A stretch of 64,000 nt of DNA from assembly GCF_900091575.1 (NCBI RefSeq), contig NZ_FMCR01000002.1, positions 527,760 to 591,759 on the forward strand, written 5' to 3'. The notes below the pieces were generated by a model. The model worked only from the letters and a program-made list of their open reading frames with translations, searched no databases and was not told where the DNA came from. Shown in pieces: positions 24,990 through 33,634 of the stretch. Position 1 is the first letter of the stretch; every line of letters begins with the position of its first letter. Source of the DNA: Micromonospora saelicesensis (GTDB lineage Bacteria > Actinomycetota > Actinomycetes > Mycobacteriales > Micromonosporaceae). The position numbers and the translations under genes are program-made.

Positions 24990-25754
24990 GTGACACTTGT
25001 CCTGCCGCCGCGCCTGACAGCGTCGGCTCAGAGCTTGCGCGACGCCGCTCATCGGCGCGGTCTACGCACCGTCCAGCTGCACACCTTCGAAGTACCCGCC
25101 GGGTTGCGTGCTGATCACCTTCATGCAGGGCCGAGCTTCGCCGACGTCGTCGCACCGGTGCTCGGGATCGCACCTCTGGAGGCCGAACCTGGCTGGCTGA
25201 CTGGCCTTCCGCGGGACCTTACCCGCCGCGAGATCACTCTGGTCACCATCGGCGAAGCCTACGAACTCCGTCGACCGGCGTTCATCAAGTCGCCCAACGA
25301 CAAGAACATCCCGGCGATGATCTACACCGATGGTTCCCGCCTGCCCGGCCCGGACGCTGTCGACCGGCAGACTCCGGTGCTCGTCAGCGACATCGTCGAC
25401 TTCACCGCCGAGTACCGGCTACACCTGCTCGACGGTGTTGTCCACACCGGCAGCCAGTACGCCGCACACGGCCGGTTGCACCTCGGCCCTCCGTCGACCG
25501 ACGCACTAGCCTTCGGCACCGATCTCATCGCCGGATACGGGCACACCTTGCCCTCCGCCATCGTCGTGGACGTGGGACTGGTCGACGGCTACTGGGCCGT
25601 GATCGAGGCGAATGCCGCGTGGGCCAGCGGCGCCTACGTCGCGGATCCACACCTGGTCCTCGACGTCGTCCTCCGAGCGGCCAGCCCAACGGCTTCGGTC
25701 AACGCTCGAGACCGTCAGTTCATCCGACGGCCTCAGCTGACCGCCGCGTTTTAG
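24990..25754 (+). CDS. ATP-grasp protein, R2K-like clade
   Basis: A 254-residue protein resembling the R2K ATP-grasp clade. The central segment RPAFIKSPNDKNIPAMIY carries the nucleotide-contacting Lys, followed by VSDIVDFTAEYRLHLLDGVV, and the C-terminal part SAIVVDVGLVDGYWAVIEANAAWASG supplies the metal-binding Glu and Asn. R2K enzymes are predicted to modify proteins or peptides with amino acids and often sit in conflict or phage-related loci; activity is unproven. GTG 24990 has a GGGGCAGGA sequence upstream; a TTG at 24957 is a possible longer start. It stands alone, next to the truncated regulator and inverted repeat. Confidence 0.65.
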   Translation: MTLVLPPRLTASAQSLRDAAHRRGLRTVQLHTFEVPAGLRADHLHAGPSFADVVAPVLGIAPLEAEPGWLTGLPRDLTRREITLVTIGEAYELRRPAFIKSPNDKNIPAMIYTDGSRLPGPDAVDRQTPVLVSDIVDFTAEYRLHLLDGVVHTGSQYAAHGRLHLGPPSTDALAFGTDLIAGYGHTLPSAIVVDVGLVDGYWAVIEANAAWASGAYVADPHLVLDVVLRAASPTASVNARDRQFIRRPQLTAAF

Positions 25755-25948
25755 GCTCATCGAGCGCCTGAAGGCGAAGTCACCCGAGAATGCGCAGTCG
25801 TCACCGAGCGAGGTGACTTCGACGGTTCTCGTTGCGAGGCAGCTCGCGTAAACCTCTCTGCCTTGACGTGGGCCTTGGCGAGGTGCGGCTTACGCCCGTT
25901 CGATGAGGTGGGTGGCCGCCGCTCCCCCGGCGGCCGCCCACGCCTCGG

Positions 25949-28336
25949 TCAGCTGGCGTACACCTCCAAGGCCGACAGTTGCCCGGCGGGCCAGCCGGTG
26001 TTGCCGGTGACGGTGATCCGCACGTAGCGGGTCTGGGCGGCGGTGAACGTCAGCGTCACCTGGTTACCGGTGGCCGGGTTGAAGGTCCGCCCCGCCGACC
26101 CAACGAGCGTCCCGAAGCTCCCCCCGTCGGTGCTGCCCTGCACGGCGAGGGTCTGCGTCCGACTGCCCCACGCCGACGACGGCGGCAGCTTCAGCACCAC
26201 CCGTCCGACCGTCCGCGAGGAACCCAGATCGACCTGCACCCACTGCGGGAACGCGCTGTTGGCGCTCTCCCAGTAGCTGTTCGCGTCACCGTCCACCACG
26301 TTGCCCGACCCGTAACTCTGGACGTGACTGCTCTCCGACGTGGATCGTCCCCGGGCGAGGTCCGCGTTGGCCACGGCGTCAGTGGTGACGGTGACCGCCG
26401 AGGACGCGCCGGAGGTGTTGCCGGCGGCGTCGCGGGCGACGACGGTGAAGGTGTACGCGGTGGACGGGCTGAGCCCGCTCACCGTCGCCGTGGTGCCCGT
26501 GACTGTGGCGACGACATTGCCGCCCTGGCGTACCTGATAGCCGGTCACTCCGGTGTCGTCGGTGGAGGCCGTCCACGCCAGCGACACGCTCGTCGACGTC
26601 TTGCCGGTCACCGTGAGGCCGCTCGGGGTCGTCGGCGGGTTGTCCGGGACGGTGCTGCCGGCGTACACCTCGACCTGGGCGAGTTGGGCGGCCGGCCAGC
26701 CGGTGTTGCCGCTGATGCTGAGGCGGACATAGCGGGCCGCGGTGGTCGTCAGCGTGCGGGTGACGGTGTTGCCGGTCGCCGGGTCGAAGGCGAACGCGGA
26801 GGCCCCGGCGATGGTGGCGAAGGAGCTGCCGTCGACGCTGCCCTGCACCGTGATGGTCTGGGTGCGCGCACCCCAGCCGGCGGGCAGCCGCACCACGAGC
26901 TTGTTGACCTGGTGGCTGGCGCCGAGGTCGACCTGCCACCAGTGCGGGAAAGAACCGCCGCCGCTCTCCCAGTAGCTGCCGGCGTTCGAGTCCACCGCGT
27001 TCGACGCCGGGAACCCGCCGCCCTGGCTGCTGGCCGAGGTGGATCGGCCGGCGGCCAGGTTGCCGGTGGCCGGTGGCGGGGTGCCGACCATCGGCGGGGT
27101 GGGGCGTACGGCGGTGAGCGCGAGTTGCCCCTTGAGCATCCGGCCGCCGTCGGCCGTGATCCGCAGGTAGTAGTCGGAGGAACAGGCCACGCCGTCCTCG
27201 TCCAGGGCCCGGATGTTCGCGCCGGCCGGGGTGGTGGCCTGGGTCTCGGACGTCTTGGCGATCTGGTTGCCCTCGTTGTACTCGTCGAACATGGACACGT
27301 AGAGGCCCTGGGAGCCGAGTCGGACCATGTTGTAGATGTGCCGCCAGTAGAAGTCGCCGTGCTTGCGGTGCCCCCCGGCGAGGTCGCCGGGCATCACGCA
27401 GGGCAGGTAGTCGATGCCGCGCGCCGCGCAGTCGGCCATGTCGCCGACGTTGACGTTGTTGTAGTACGAGTCGAGTTCCTCCACGGTCCTGGCCCGGTAG
27501 ACCATCCACGGCGAGATCGCGTGGAACGCGTGGTAGACGTCGAGGAAGCCGGGGCGGGAGTCCTCGATGCCCTGCCGCCACCAGGTGGGCACACCACCGA
27601 TGACGTAGCAGCCCTGGGCCTTGAACCAGTTGATGACCTCCAGGCAGGGCCCGGGGGCGAAGGGCCGGCTGGGCTCGCTGAAGCCGAATCCCCAGATGCA
27701 GACGACCGGTTTGCCGTTCTGCCGGGCGTACGCGGAGGACGCGGTGTGCGCGGCCATCTTCGTCGTCCAGTCGGTCTTGATCTCCGATTGGAAGGTCAGC
27801 CAGTCGGTGACGTCGTACATGATGTAGAACTTGCGGTTGTACCGTTCGGCCGCGGAGCGGACCTTCTGCGTCATCGCGTCGCGGGTCGGGCCCTCGTCGC
27901 CCATCGGGTTGAACCGTTGCAGCGCGGCGGTGTCGCACCCGTTCTCCTGCATCCAGCGGAAGTGGGTGTCGACCGTCTGCTGGTCGTACGAGGAGAAGAG
28001 GGTGGCCGGCTGGCCGTTGCCCAGGTTGGGGTACGCGGTGGGATAGGTGCGCGTGTACTCGCGCATGTCCGGCCAGGACACGATTGTGGTGTTGGCGGGT
28101 GAGGGCGGCTGGAACCGGTCGCGGCCCCAGTGCCACCATCCGCCGATCGGCGCCCCGTCGCCGGGGGCGCTGAACCAGCCCTGGTAGCCGACCGTCACCT
28201 TGCCGACCACGTCCCCGGGGGGACTGGCGGCGTGCGCGGGGCTGGACAGGGTGGTGAGCAGCTCGGTGGTGGAGGCGGTGGCGAGGGCGGACCCGGCCAG
28301 CACCGATGTGACGAACCTGCGGCGGGAGACCGCCAT
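25949..28336 (-). CDS. TAT-secreted GH71/99-like glycoside hydrolase with two F5/8C domains
   Basis: A 795-residue exported enzyme. A twin-arginine signal (AVSRRRFVTSVLAGSALATA) is followed by a catalytic-like domain to about residue 430, with VTVGYQGWFSAPGDG, ENGCDTAALQRF and YVSMFDEYNEGNQ; this pattern resembles GH99/GH71-type endo-acting enzymes, although I cannot fix the family. Then come a F5/8 type C (discoidin) domain at about 445-590, a fibronectin type III domain at 600-685 and a second F5/8C domain to the end. The two F5/8C copies are about the same length and share ARGRSTS and WPAAQL/WPAGQL ends. Start ATG 28336 has AAGGAG upstream. Likely acts on external polysaccharide. Confidence 0.82.
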   Translation of the reverse strand: MAVSRRRFVTSVLAGSALATASTTELLTTLSSPAHAASPPGDVVGKVTVGYQGWFSAPGDGAPIGGWWHWGRDRFQPPSPANTTIVSWPDMREYTRTYPTAYPNLGNGQPATLFSSYDQQTVDTHFRWMQENGCDTAALQRFNPMGDEGPTRDAMTQKVRSAAERYNRKFYIMYDVTDWLTFQSEIKTDWTTKMAAHTASSAYARQNGKPVVCIWGFGFSEPSRPFAPGPCLEVINWFKAQGCYVIGGVPTWWRQGIEDSRPGFLDVYHAFHAISPWMVYRARTVEELDSYYNNVNVGDMADCAARGIDYLPCVMPGDLAGGHRKHGDFYWRHIYNMVRLGSQGLYVSMFDEYNEGNQIAKTSETQATTPAGANIRALDEDGVACSSDYYLRITADGGRMLKGQLALTAVRPTPPMVGTPPPATGNLAAGRSTSASSQGGGFPASNAVDSNAGSYWESGGGSFPHWWQVDLGASHQVNKLVVRLPAGWGARTQTITVQGSVDGSSFATIAGASAFAFDPATGNTVTRTLTTTAARYVRLSISGNTGWPAAQLAQVEVYAGSTVPDNPPTTPSGLTVTGKTSTSVSLAWTASTDDTGVTGYQVRQGGNVVATVTGTTATVSGLSPSTAYTFTVVARDAAGNTSGASSAVTVTTDAVANADLARGRSTSESSHVQSYGSGNVVDGDANSYWESANSAFPQWVQVDLGSSRTVGRVVLKLPPSSAWGSRTQTLAVQGSTDGGSFGTLVGSAGRTFNPATGNQVTLTFTAAQTRYVRITVTGNTGWPAGQLSALEVYAS

Positions 28337-28411
28337 GAGGACCACTCCTTCGGGACGGAAGGCATTGACGGCCATCGTGGCAGCAGTGGATGCCGACCCG
28401 CAAGAGTTAGA

Positions 28412-28435
28412 CTGATCGATGAAAATCCCGATCAG
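28412..28435. promoter_or_regulatory. dyad upstream of the secreted GH gene
   Basis: CTGATCG (28412-28418) and CGATCAG (28429-28435) are an inverted pair around an AT-rich 10-base centre, about 75 bases before the start of the glycoside hydrolase gene. The geometry fits a repressor site in the promoter; no cognate regulator is adjacent. Confidence 0.4.
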
Positions 28436-28460
28436 ATGACGGGAATTATGCGCTGGGTCA

Positions 28461-29513
28461 TCAGTGGCTGACGGCCCGCTCACGCGCCCACAGCGGGGAC
28501 AGGATCTGGCTGGGGGCCTGGCGGCGGCGGGCATCGCGCACCGTTGTCCGTACGCCCTCGGTGAAGCCGATCTTCGGGTGCCACCCGAGCAACTCTCGCG
28601 CCTTCCTGGTGTCCAGCGCCATGTTGCGCACCTCGCCCGGCCAGGGCAGCGGCTCGTAGCGGGCCGCGCTGTCGACGCCGGACGCCTCCCGGACCGTGTC
28701 GTACACCTCGTTGACGCTCGTCTGCCGACCCGAGGCGATGTTGACCATTCCCACACCGTTGTGGTGACAGGCGACGGCGATCGCCTCGGCGACGTCGCTG
28801 ACGTGGATGAAATCCCGGGTCTGCGTGCCGTCGTCGTAGATCACCGCCTGCCGACCGCCGAGCAGCGCATCGACCATGAGGGACACCACGCCGCAGTCGC
28901 TGCCCTCCTGCCGGGGCCCGTAGACATTTCCGAACACCATCGAGGTGTACGACAGGCCGTGCTGACGCCCGTACCAGTCGAGGTAGTGCAGGCCGGCGGC
29001 CTTGCTGACGCCGTACGGGCTCACCGGGGCGATCGGGTGGTCCTCCTGGACTGGCAGGTCGTGGGGGGCGACACTGCCGAAGATGGCGCTGCTGGCCGCG
29101 TTGATCACCAGCCGTACGCCGCTGCGCGCACAGGCGTCCAGCACGTTGACGGTGCCGAAGACGTTCACGTCGGCGTCGTACGGGGGTGAACGGTGGGCCG
29201 CGGGAACGCTCGACTGTGCGGCGAGGTGCACCACCACGTCCGGCTGCCACTGGTGGATGATCTCGACACCGTCGGGCGTACGGATGTCACCCGAGACGAC
29301 GTCCGCCTCGGTCAGTCCGCCATACGCGGCGTCGGTCAGGTTCTCGATCCGCCCGGTGGAGAAGTTGTCGAGCACCCGGACCTGGCTGCCCATCAGCATC
29401 AGCCGCGCGACCACGTGGCTGCCGATGAAGCCGGCACCCCCGGTCACCAGCACGCGCCCGGGAATCAGGTCCGTCGGCTGGTCGACACCGACGGCGGTAA
29501 CGGGCAGGTCCAT
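28461..29513 (-). CDS. NAD-dependent epimerase/dehydratase (GalE-like SDR)
   Basis: A 350-residue extended short-chain dehydrogenase. The NAD site is VLVTGGAGFIGSH near residue 22, HLAAQSSVP follows, and the catalytic YxxxK is PYGVSKAAG. The SxxFG and NVYGPRQ motifs place it with UDP-glucose 4-epimerases and related nucleotide-sugar enzymes. ATG 29513 has GAGGAG upstream. It is divergent from a glycosyltransferase gene, suggesting a joint role in surface polysaccharide synthesis. The precise sugar is not determinable. Confidence 0.85.
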   Translation of the reverse strand: MDLPVTAVGVDQPTDLIPGRVLVTGGAGFIGSHVVARLMLMGSQVRVLDNFSTGRIENLTDAAYGGLTEADVVSGDIRTPDGVEIIHQWQPDVVVHLAAQSSVPAAHRSPPYDADVNVFGTVNVLDACARSGVRLVINAASSAIFGSVAPHDLPVQEDHPIAPVSPYGVSKAAGLHYLDWYGRQHGLSYTSMVFGNVYGPRQEGSDCGVVSLMVDALLGGRQAVIYDDGTQTRDFIHVSDVAEAIAVACHHNGVGMVNIASGRQTSVNEVYDTVREASGVDSAARYEPLPWPGEVRNMALDTRKARELLGWHPKIGFTEGVRTTVRDARRRQAPSQILSPLWARERAVSH

Positions 29514-29761
29514 GTCGGACTCCTCGGAACGACGGAACGGTCGGCCCGCTGCGACAAGCGGACGGCCGAACCCGACCGTAACCCAACAAAGGCCACTAAA
29601 CGGACGATCGCTCTGAATACCTCGTGTAGATATGCGAGATCTAGTGTGGAAAAGGTCGTTTTACCCATTCATCACTATTCACCTTTTACCGCTAGTACTT
29701 TCTCCTCCGGGGGGTGTCCGCCGGCATGCCCTGAAAGCACCGGACGGAGAGGGAGGACGGC

Positions 29762-31120
29762 GTGTTGAGAGAGACTCTGGGCCCGCCACCGCGACAACCG
29801 GGCGGTGGCGTGACGAGCGCTCCCCTGCTGTCGGTACTGCTGGTCAGCTGGAACACCCGCGAGCAGACCCGACAGTGCCTGGAGTCGCTGGCGTCGACCG
29901 CCGATCCCGATCTGGACTACGAGGTGGTGGCCGTCGACAACGGCTCGTCCGACGGCTCAGCCGACCTGCTCGCCGACCAACCCCGGGTCCGACTGATCCG
30001 CAACAAGCACAACAACGGTTTCGCCGCCGCCGTGAACCAGGCGTACCGACGGGCGAACGGGCAGCTGATCCTGCTGCTCAGCAGCGACATCCGGTTGCAC
30101 CCGGGCGCGCTGTCCCGAATGGTCGACCATCTGCGGGAGCGGCCGGACGTCGCAGGGGTCAGCCCGCTGTACCTCAACCCGGACGGCACCTTCCAGCAGC
30201 ACTACGTTCAACAGCCCAGCTTCGCCGCCACCATCGCGCTGGTGACCGCGCTGCGCCGACTGCCCGGGTTCCGCCAGGCGCTGCACCGGTTCCAGATGCG
30301 GGGCGAGGACTTCAGCCGTCCCCGGCAACTCGCCTCGGGCAGCTGCGTGCTGCTGCGCCGTGCGGTGCTCGGGCAGCAGACCATCTTCGACGAGACGTTC
30401 CCCGTCTACTGGAACGACGCAATCCTCGCGCGGCAGCTCGACCAGGCCGGGCACGAGCTGTGGATGCTTCCGGACGCGGTGGTGACGCACAGTCGTGGCG
30501 CGTCCTGTCGGCTGCTCGGCCCGACCATCCGCTTCCGACACCTGCTGGGCAGCCTGATCGGGTATCTGCGGATGACCCAACCTCGGTACCGGTTGCCGGT
30601 GTTCCGGGCCGTGCTGCTCGCCGACCACCTGGTCAAGCGACTCTTCGGTCGATCCGTACCGCTGGGCCTGGGCGACCTGTTCGCCGCGCTGCGCGGCGAC
30701 GTCGGCCCGCTGCCCGACGGTGACACCCGCGACTGGGTGGTCCTGTTCAGCCGAACCCGCTGGTCTGTCGACGGGCATCCGGCGGTGCTGGGGCAACTGG
30801 CGCCCGGGCAACGGTTGCTCTTCGTCGACCCGCCGGGACGCCGGCCGCGCTGGCGGTGCGAGGTGAGCCCGATCGGCTCGGCGGCCTGGCACGCAATCGC
30901 ACCGACCGCGCTGCCGCTGGGCGACTCGGTGCCGCTTGTCAACTGGATCAACCGGCGGATCGCGGCCGGCGCGCTGCGCGGTTGGCTGGACCGGCACGCC
31001 GGCGCCCGCCTGCTGCGGCTCGACGACGAACGCGCCCGCGCGGTGCTCGGCCGCCTCGGCGAGGACGAGTTGCTGCCCGCCGCAGCGCCACGGCCGATGG
31101 AACGGTCGGGCCGTGGCTGA
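29762..31120 (+). CDS. glycosyltransferase family 2 with a C-terminal GT4-like fragment
   Basis: A 452-residue protein. Residues 20-310 are a GT2 rhamnosyltransferase-type domain: LLVSWNTREQTRQCLESL, VDNGSSDGSADLL, NNGFAAAVNQAYR, and SSDI in place of a DxD. The last 130 residues (DWVVLFSRTRWSVDGHPAVLG, LLFVDPPGRRP) resemble the beginning of a GT4 glycosyltransferase, but the nucleotide-sugar half is missing. GTG 29762 is preceded by GGGAGG. The enzyme probably adds a deoxysugar to a lipid-linked or surface glycan; the trailing part may be a relic of a fused or deleted gene. Confidence 0.8.
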   Translation: MLRETLGPPPRQPGGGVTSAPLLSVLLVSWNTREQTRQCLESLASTADPDLDYEVVAVDNGSSDGSADLLADQPRVRLIRNKHNNGFAAAVNQAYRRANGQLILLLSSDIRLHPGALSRMVDHLRERPDVAGVSPLYLNPDGTFQQHYVQQPSFAATIALVTALRRLPGFRQALHRFQMRGEDFSRPRQLASGSCVLLRRAVLGQQTIFDETFPVYWNDAILARQLDQAGHELWMLPDAVVTHSRGASCRLLGPTIRFRHLLGSLIGYLRMTQPRYRLPVFRAVLLADHLVKRLFGRSVPLGLGDLFAALRGDVGPLPDGDTRDWVVLFSRTRWSVDGHPAVLGQLAPGQRLLFVDPPGRRPRWRCEVSPIGSAAWHAIAPTALPLGDSVPLVNWINRRIAAGALRGWLDRHAGARLLRLDDERARAVLGRLGEDELLPAAAPRPMERSGRG

Positions 31121-31223
31121 GCACACCAGCGACGCTGCCCGCCGCCGGGAGGTCGCCACCCGCAACAGCTGGTCGGCACGAGGTGCCCAGCTGCGTTCCC
31201 TTCTGGTGGGGTTGCCGCGATGA
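31113..31223 (+). CDS. 36-residue ORF resembling a GT4 C-terminal helix
   Basis: A short frame overlapping the GT2 stop. Its core, RRREVATRNSWSARGAQL, looks like the C-terminal helix of GT4 glycosyltransferases (RR..A..NSW..R...L). Its GTG start overlaps the upstream gene and its stop overlaps the next ATG, so ribosomes could run through. I interpret it as the frame-shifted tail of the same degraded GT4 gene whose N-terminus is fused to the GT2 protein. Confidence 0.4.
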   Translation: MAEHTSDAARRREVATRNSWSARGAQLRSLLVGLPR

Positions 31224-31429
31224 GAGCGCCGATCGTCGCGCCCGGTGTGCTGCTCGCCGGCGCCGGGCTGGGCGCGGTGCTGACCGTGGTCACCCTGCTA
31301 CCCGCGTCGGTCGGCCTGGCGGCCGCCATCGGCCTGCTGTGTGCCGGAGCGTTCCTACTCGTGCTCGCCAACGCCCGACCGGTTCGGTCGCACCGCGCGC
31401 CGGCCACCTCGACGACACCACCCCGCTGA
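31220..31429 (+). CDS. small two-span membrane protein
   Basis: A 69-residue protein with two hydrophobic segments (about residues 7-27 and 32-50) and a Arg/Thr/Pro-rich tail. Its ATG overlaps the preceding stop (ATGA), which implies coupling to the glycosyltransferase transcript. Function unknown. Confidence 0.5.
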   Translation: MRAPIVAPGVLLAGAGLGAVLTVVTLLPASVGLAAAIGLLCAGAFLLVLANARPVRSHRAPATSTTPPR

Positions 31430-31436
31430 TCGCGAT

Positions 31437-31466
31437 GGGGCCGGAGCCATCGCCGGCTCCGGCCCC
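31437..31466. terminator. bidirectional terminator hairpin
   Basis: GGGGCCGGAGCC (31437-31448) and GGCTCCGGCCCC (31455-31466) form a perfect 12-bp stem with a 6-base loop between convergent genes. Confidence 0.7.
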
Positions 31467-31486
31467 GTCGGTACGCCCGATCCCCG

Positions 31487-33361
31487 CTACTGGGTCGGGT
31501 ACTGGGTCAGGTACACCGGAGCGCCGACCTTGGTCATGTCGGCCGCGTCCCCGACGCCGTTGACCACGTGGTCGATCGTGCCGGCGCTGAGGTTGACGGT
31601 CATGATGTGGTGCAGCCGCACCCCGGGCCGGTTCGGGACCTCGAAACCGTTCTCGGTGTGGATCGACGGGTTGTTCTGGTTGAACACGTACACCCCGCCC
31701 CCGTACAGGGTGTGGTGACGCACCCGGTCACCGACCTTGTACCCGGCCCAACCCTCGACCGCGCCGTTCATCCAGTCGGCCTGCGTCGGCGGGTCGTACG
31801 GCAGCTCGTTCTGGTAGAGGATCGTGGTGCCGTGTTCGCCGTTCCAGACCGTGTTGTAGCGCTGGAAGTGCTCGACGAAGAGGCCGGTCGCGGTCACGTG
31901 GTCGCCGTTGATGACGGCCCCGTAGCGACCGGTGTTGGTACGCCAGCGATCGGTGTCACCGTTGACACCCTCGGTGAAGCCCTCGACACCGTGATCACCG
32001 CGCCACACCCAGGTGTGGTCGATGAGCACGTTGTCGCTGTTGACCTCCAGCGCGGTGTTCGTCCGGCCGATGTGCGGGCCGCCGACCCGGAAGTACACGT
32101 CGGAGAGCGTGGTCGGGTTGTGCGGGCTGCTCGCGTTGCGGCCGTGCTCACGTCCGACCCGCAGCAGGACCGGCGACTCGACGAGGCCGGCGTCGATCGT
32201 GACACCGGCGACGATCACCCCGGGAACACCGGCCACGTCCAGCGGGATCGCGCCGTTCACGGCGGTCAGCGTGGCGTGCCCGATCCCCAGCACCACGGTG
32301 TTCGGACGCCGGACCTCGATGCTGCGCGCGATGTCGTACGTGCCGGGCGTGAGCAGCAGGTGCTTGCCGCGCGCCAACTGGCTGTTGATGACGCGCACCG
32401 AGTCCGACGGCTTGGCGATGAAGAAGTCGCCGATCCCGATGGTGCGCCCCGGTGTGATGCCGTCCGCCCAGGAGACGCCCCGGCTGTCGCGCTGTGCGGC
32501 GGGCACCCGCACCTGGTAGCGACCCTTGCCGTCGACGAAGAGGTAGGGCTTCTCCCGGCTGAGCGGGGTGGTCTCCAGTGTGGTGTACGGCGGGTCGGGG
32601 AACGTGGCGTCGTCCGGTGCGCCCTCGACCCCCGCGAACACCTGGTTCCACACCGCATTGGACCAGCCGCCGACCTCGCTGTTGCGGGTCAGCCACTGCT
32701 GCTGCGAACCGTTCGTGGTGGCCGGCAGCCGTGAGTCGGCGATGAACCCGCCGCTGGCGTACTGCGGGCCGGCGGTGCAGTAGTCCATCAGCGACAGACC
32801 GCCGCCGCCGATGTTCAGTCGGCGCATCGAGACCGCCTGGGAGACCGCCCAGAAGTTCGCCGACGACCGGCAGTCGTCCTGACCGGCCGCGTTGATGGTG
32901 AGCGAGAGGTTGGACAGGGTGCGCCAGAAGTTGACCAGCGCGAGGCAGTTGCCGGTGCCGCCGTCGGCCAGGCAGCGGTTGTAGACCTCCAGCTTGCCGT
33001 TGACGGTGACGTCGGTGGGCGAGGCGCCCAGGCCGGACACCTCGGTGTAGTAGCCGACCTTGGCCTGCAACGGCTGCGCGGCCGTGCCGTACGTGCCGGG
33101 CTTGAACAGGTAGGCGTGCCGCTCGGTGCCCATCTCGTTGTCGACCTGCCGGGCGTGCGCCGCGTCGAGCGTCTGCTGGATCTCGGCGACCGGCATGGAC
33201 GGGTCGAAGATCGTCACGTTCGGGCCGAAGTCGGGTGCGCCGGGCGTCGGGCGGCCGGCGCTGGCCGCCGTGCTGGTCATCGTGGTGGCGGTGGTCAACA
33301 CCAGAGCGAGCAGGAGGGTACGGCCGGATCTCCGGCGCACGTCTCGGGACGGGGTTGTCAT
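31487..33361 (-). CDS. secreted beta-helix protein (GH55/pectate-lyase-like; often labelled adenylyl cyclase)
   Basis: A 624-residue exported protein with a cleavable signal peptide (hydrophobic LLLALVLTTATTMTSTAASA). Mature sequence has the repeated short beta-strand pattern of right-handed parallel beta-helices, with HLLLTPGTYDIARSIEVRRP and VLGIGHATLTAVNG, typical of pectate-lyase/GH55-like folds. Homologues are sometimes called adenylyl cyclases in databases, which the sequence does not support. ATG 33361 has GGAGAGG upstream. Probable polysaccharide-degrading or binding enzyme. A perfect GAGAGCGCTCTC palindrome lies 54 bases upstream. Confidence 0.75.
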   Translation of the reverse strand: MTTPSRDVRRRSGRTLLLALVLTTATTMTSTAASAGRPTPGAPDFGPNVTIFDPSMPVAEIQQTLDAAHARQVDNEMGTERHAYLFKPGTYGTAAQPLQAKVGYYTEVSGLGASPTDVTVNGKLEVYNRCLADGGTGNCLALVNFWRTLSNLSLTINAAGQDDCRSSANFWAVSQAVSMRRLNIGGGGLSLMDYCTAGPQYASGGFIADSRLPATTNGSQQQWLTRNSEVGGWSNAVWNQVFAGVEGAPDDATFPDPPYTTLETTPLSREKPYLFVDGKGRYQVRVPAAQRDSRGVSWADGITPGRTIGIGDFFIAKPSDSVRVINSQLARGKHLLLTPGTYDIARSIEVRRPNTVVLGIGHATLTAVNGAIPLDVAGVPGVIVAGVTIDAGLVESPVLLRVGREHGRNASSPHNPTTLSDVYFRVGGPHIGRTNTALEVNSDNVLIDHTWVWRGDHGVEGFTEGVNGDTDRWRTNTGRYGAVINGDHVTATGLFVEHFQRYNTVWNGEHGTTILYQNELPYDPPTQADWMNGAVEGWAGYKVGDRVRHHTLYGGGVYVFNQNNPSIHTENGFEVPNRPGVRLHHIMTVNLSAGTIDHVVNGVGDAADMTKVGAPVYLTQYPTQ

Positions 33362-33414
33362 GTGGTTCGTCCTCTCCGCTGGCCGGGCGTACTTCCGGCG
33401 CAGCTGGGGGCGGT

Positions 33415-33426
33415 GAGAGCGCTCTC
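33415..33426. promoter_or_regulatory. LacI-family operator-like palindrome
   Basis: GAGAGCGCTCTC is a perfect 12-bp palindrome with the central AGCGCT found in many actinomycete LacI/GalR operators such as the CebR site. It sits 54-65 bases upstream of the secreted beta-helix gene, suggesting sugar-dependent repression by a LacI-type regulator encoded elsewhere. Confidence 0.55.
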
Positions 33427-33611
33427 TGACCCTTGCCGCCGGAGGTTGGGCCGGGCCGGAAGGGGTTGAGATGTTTCTACCCGTTAATGCGCCCACACGC
33501 CACGACCAGGGGTGGCGAAACTTCACGCCGAGCCCGACGCGATGTCCATGCCGACACGGTGCGCCGGCGCGCCTACGGTCCGCTCTCGATCCCCTAGTCG
33601 AGGCTGGACGG

Positions 33612-33634
33612 CGGCTGCCGTACTTAGGCAGCCG
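33612..33634 (-). terminator. hairpin spanning the stop codon of the 929-aa gene
   Basis: CGGCTGCC (33612-33619) pairs with GGCAGCCG (33627-33634); the 7-base loop contains the TAA stop. It is placed to end the three-gene transcript. No T run is seen. Confidence 0.45.

Noticed and set aside
25979..28102. 707-codon frame on the opposite strand of the GH71/99-like gene
   Set aside because: Arg/Gly/Val-rich low-complexity shadow with no motif, opposite a convincing secreted enzyme.
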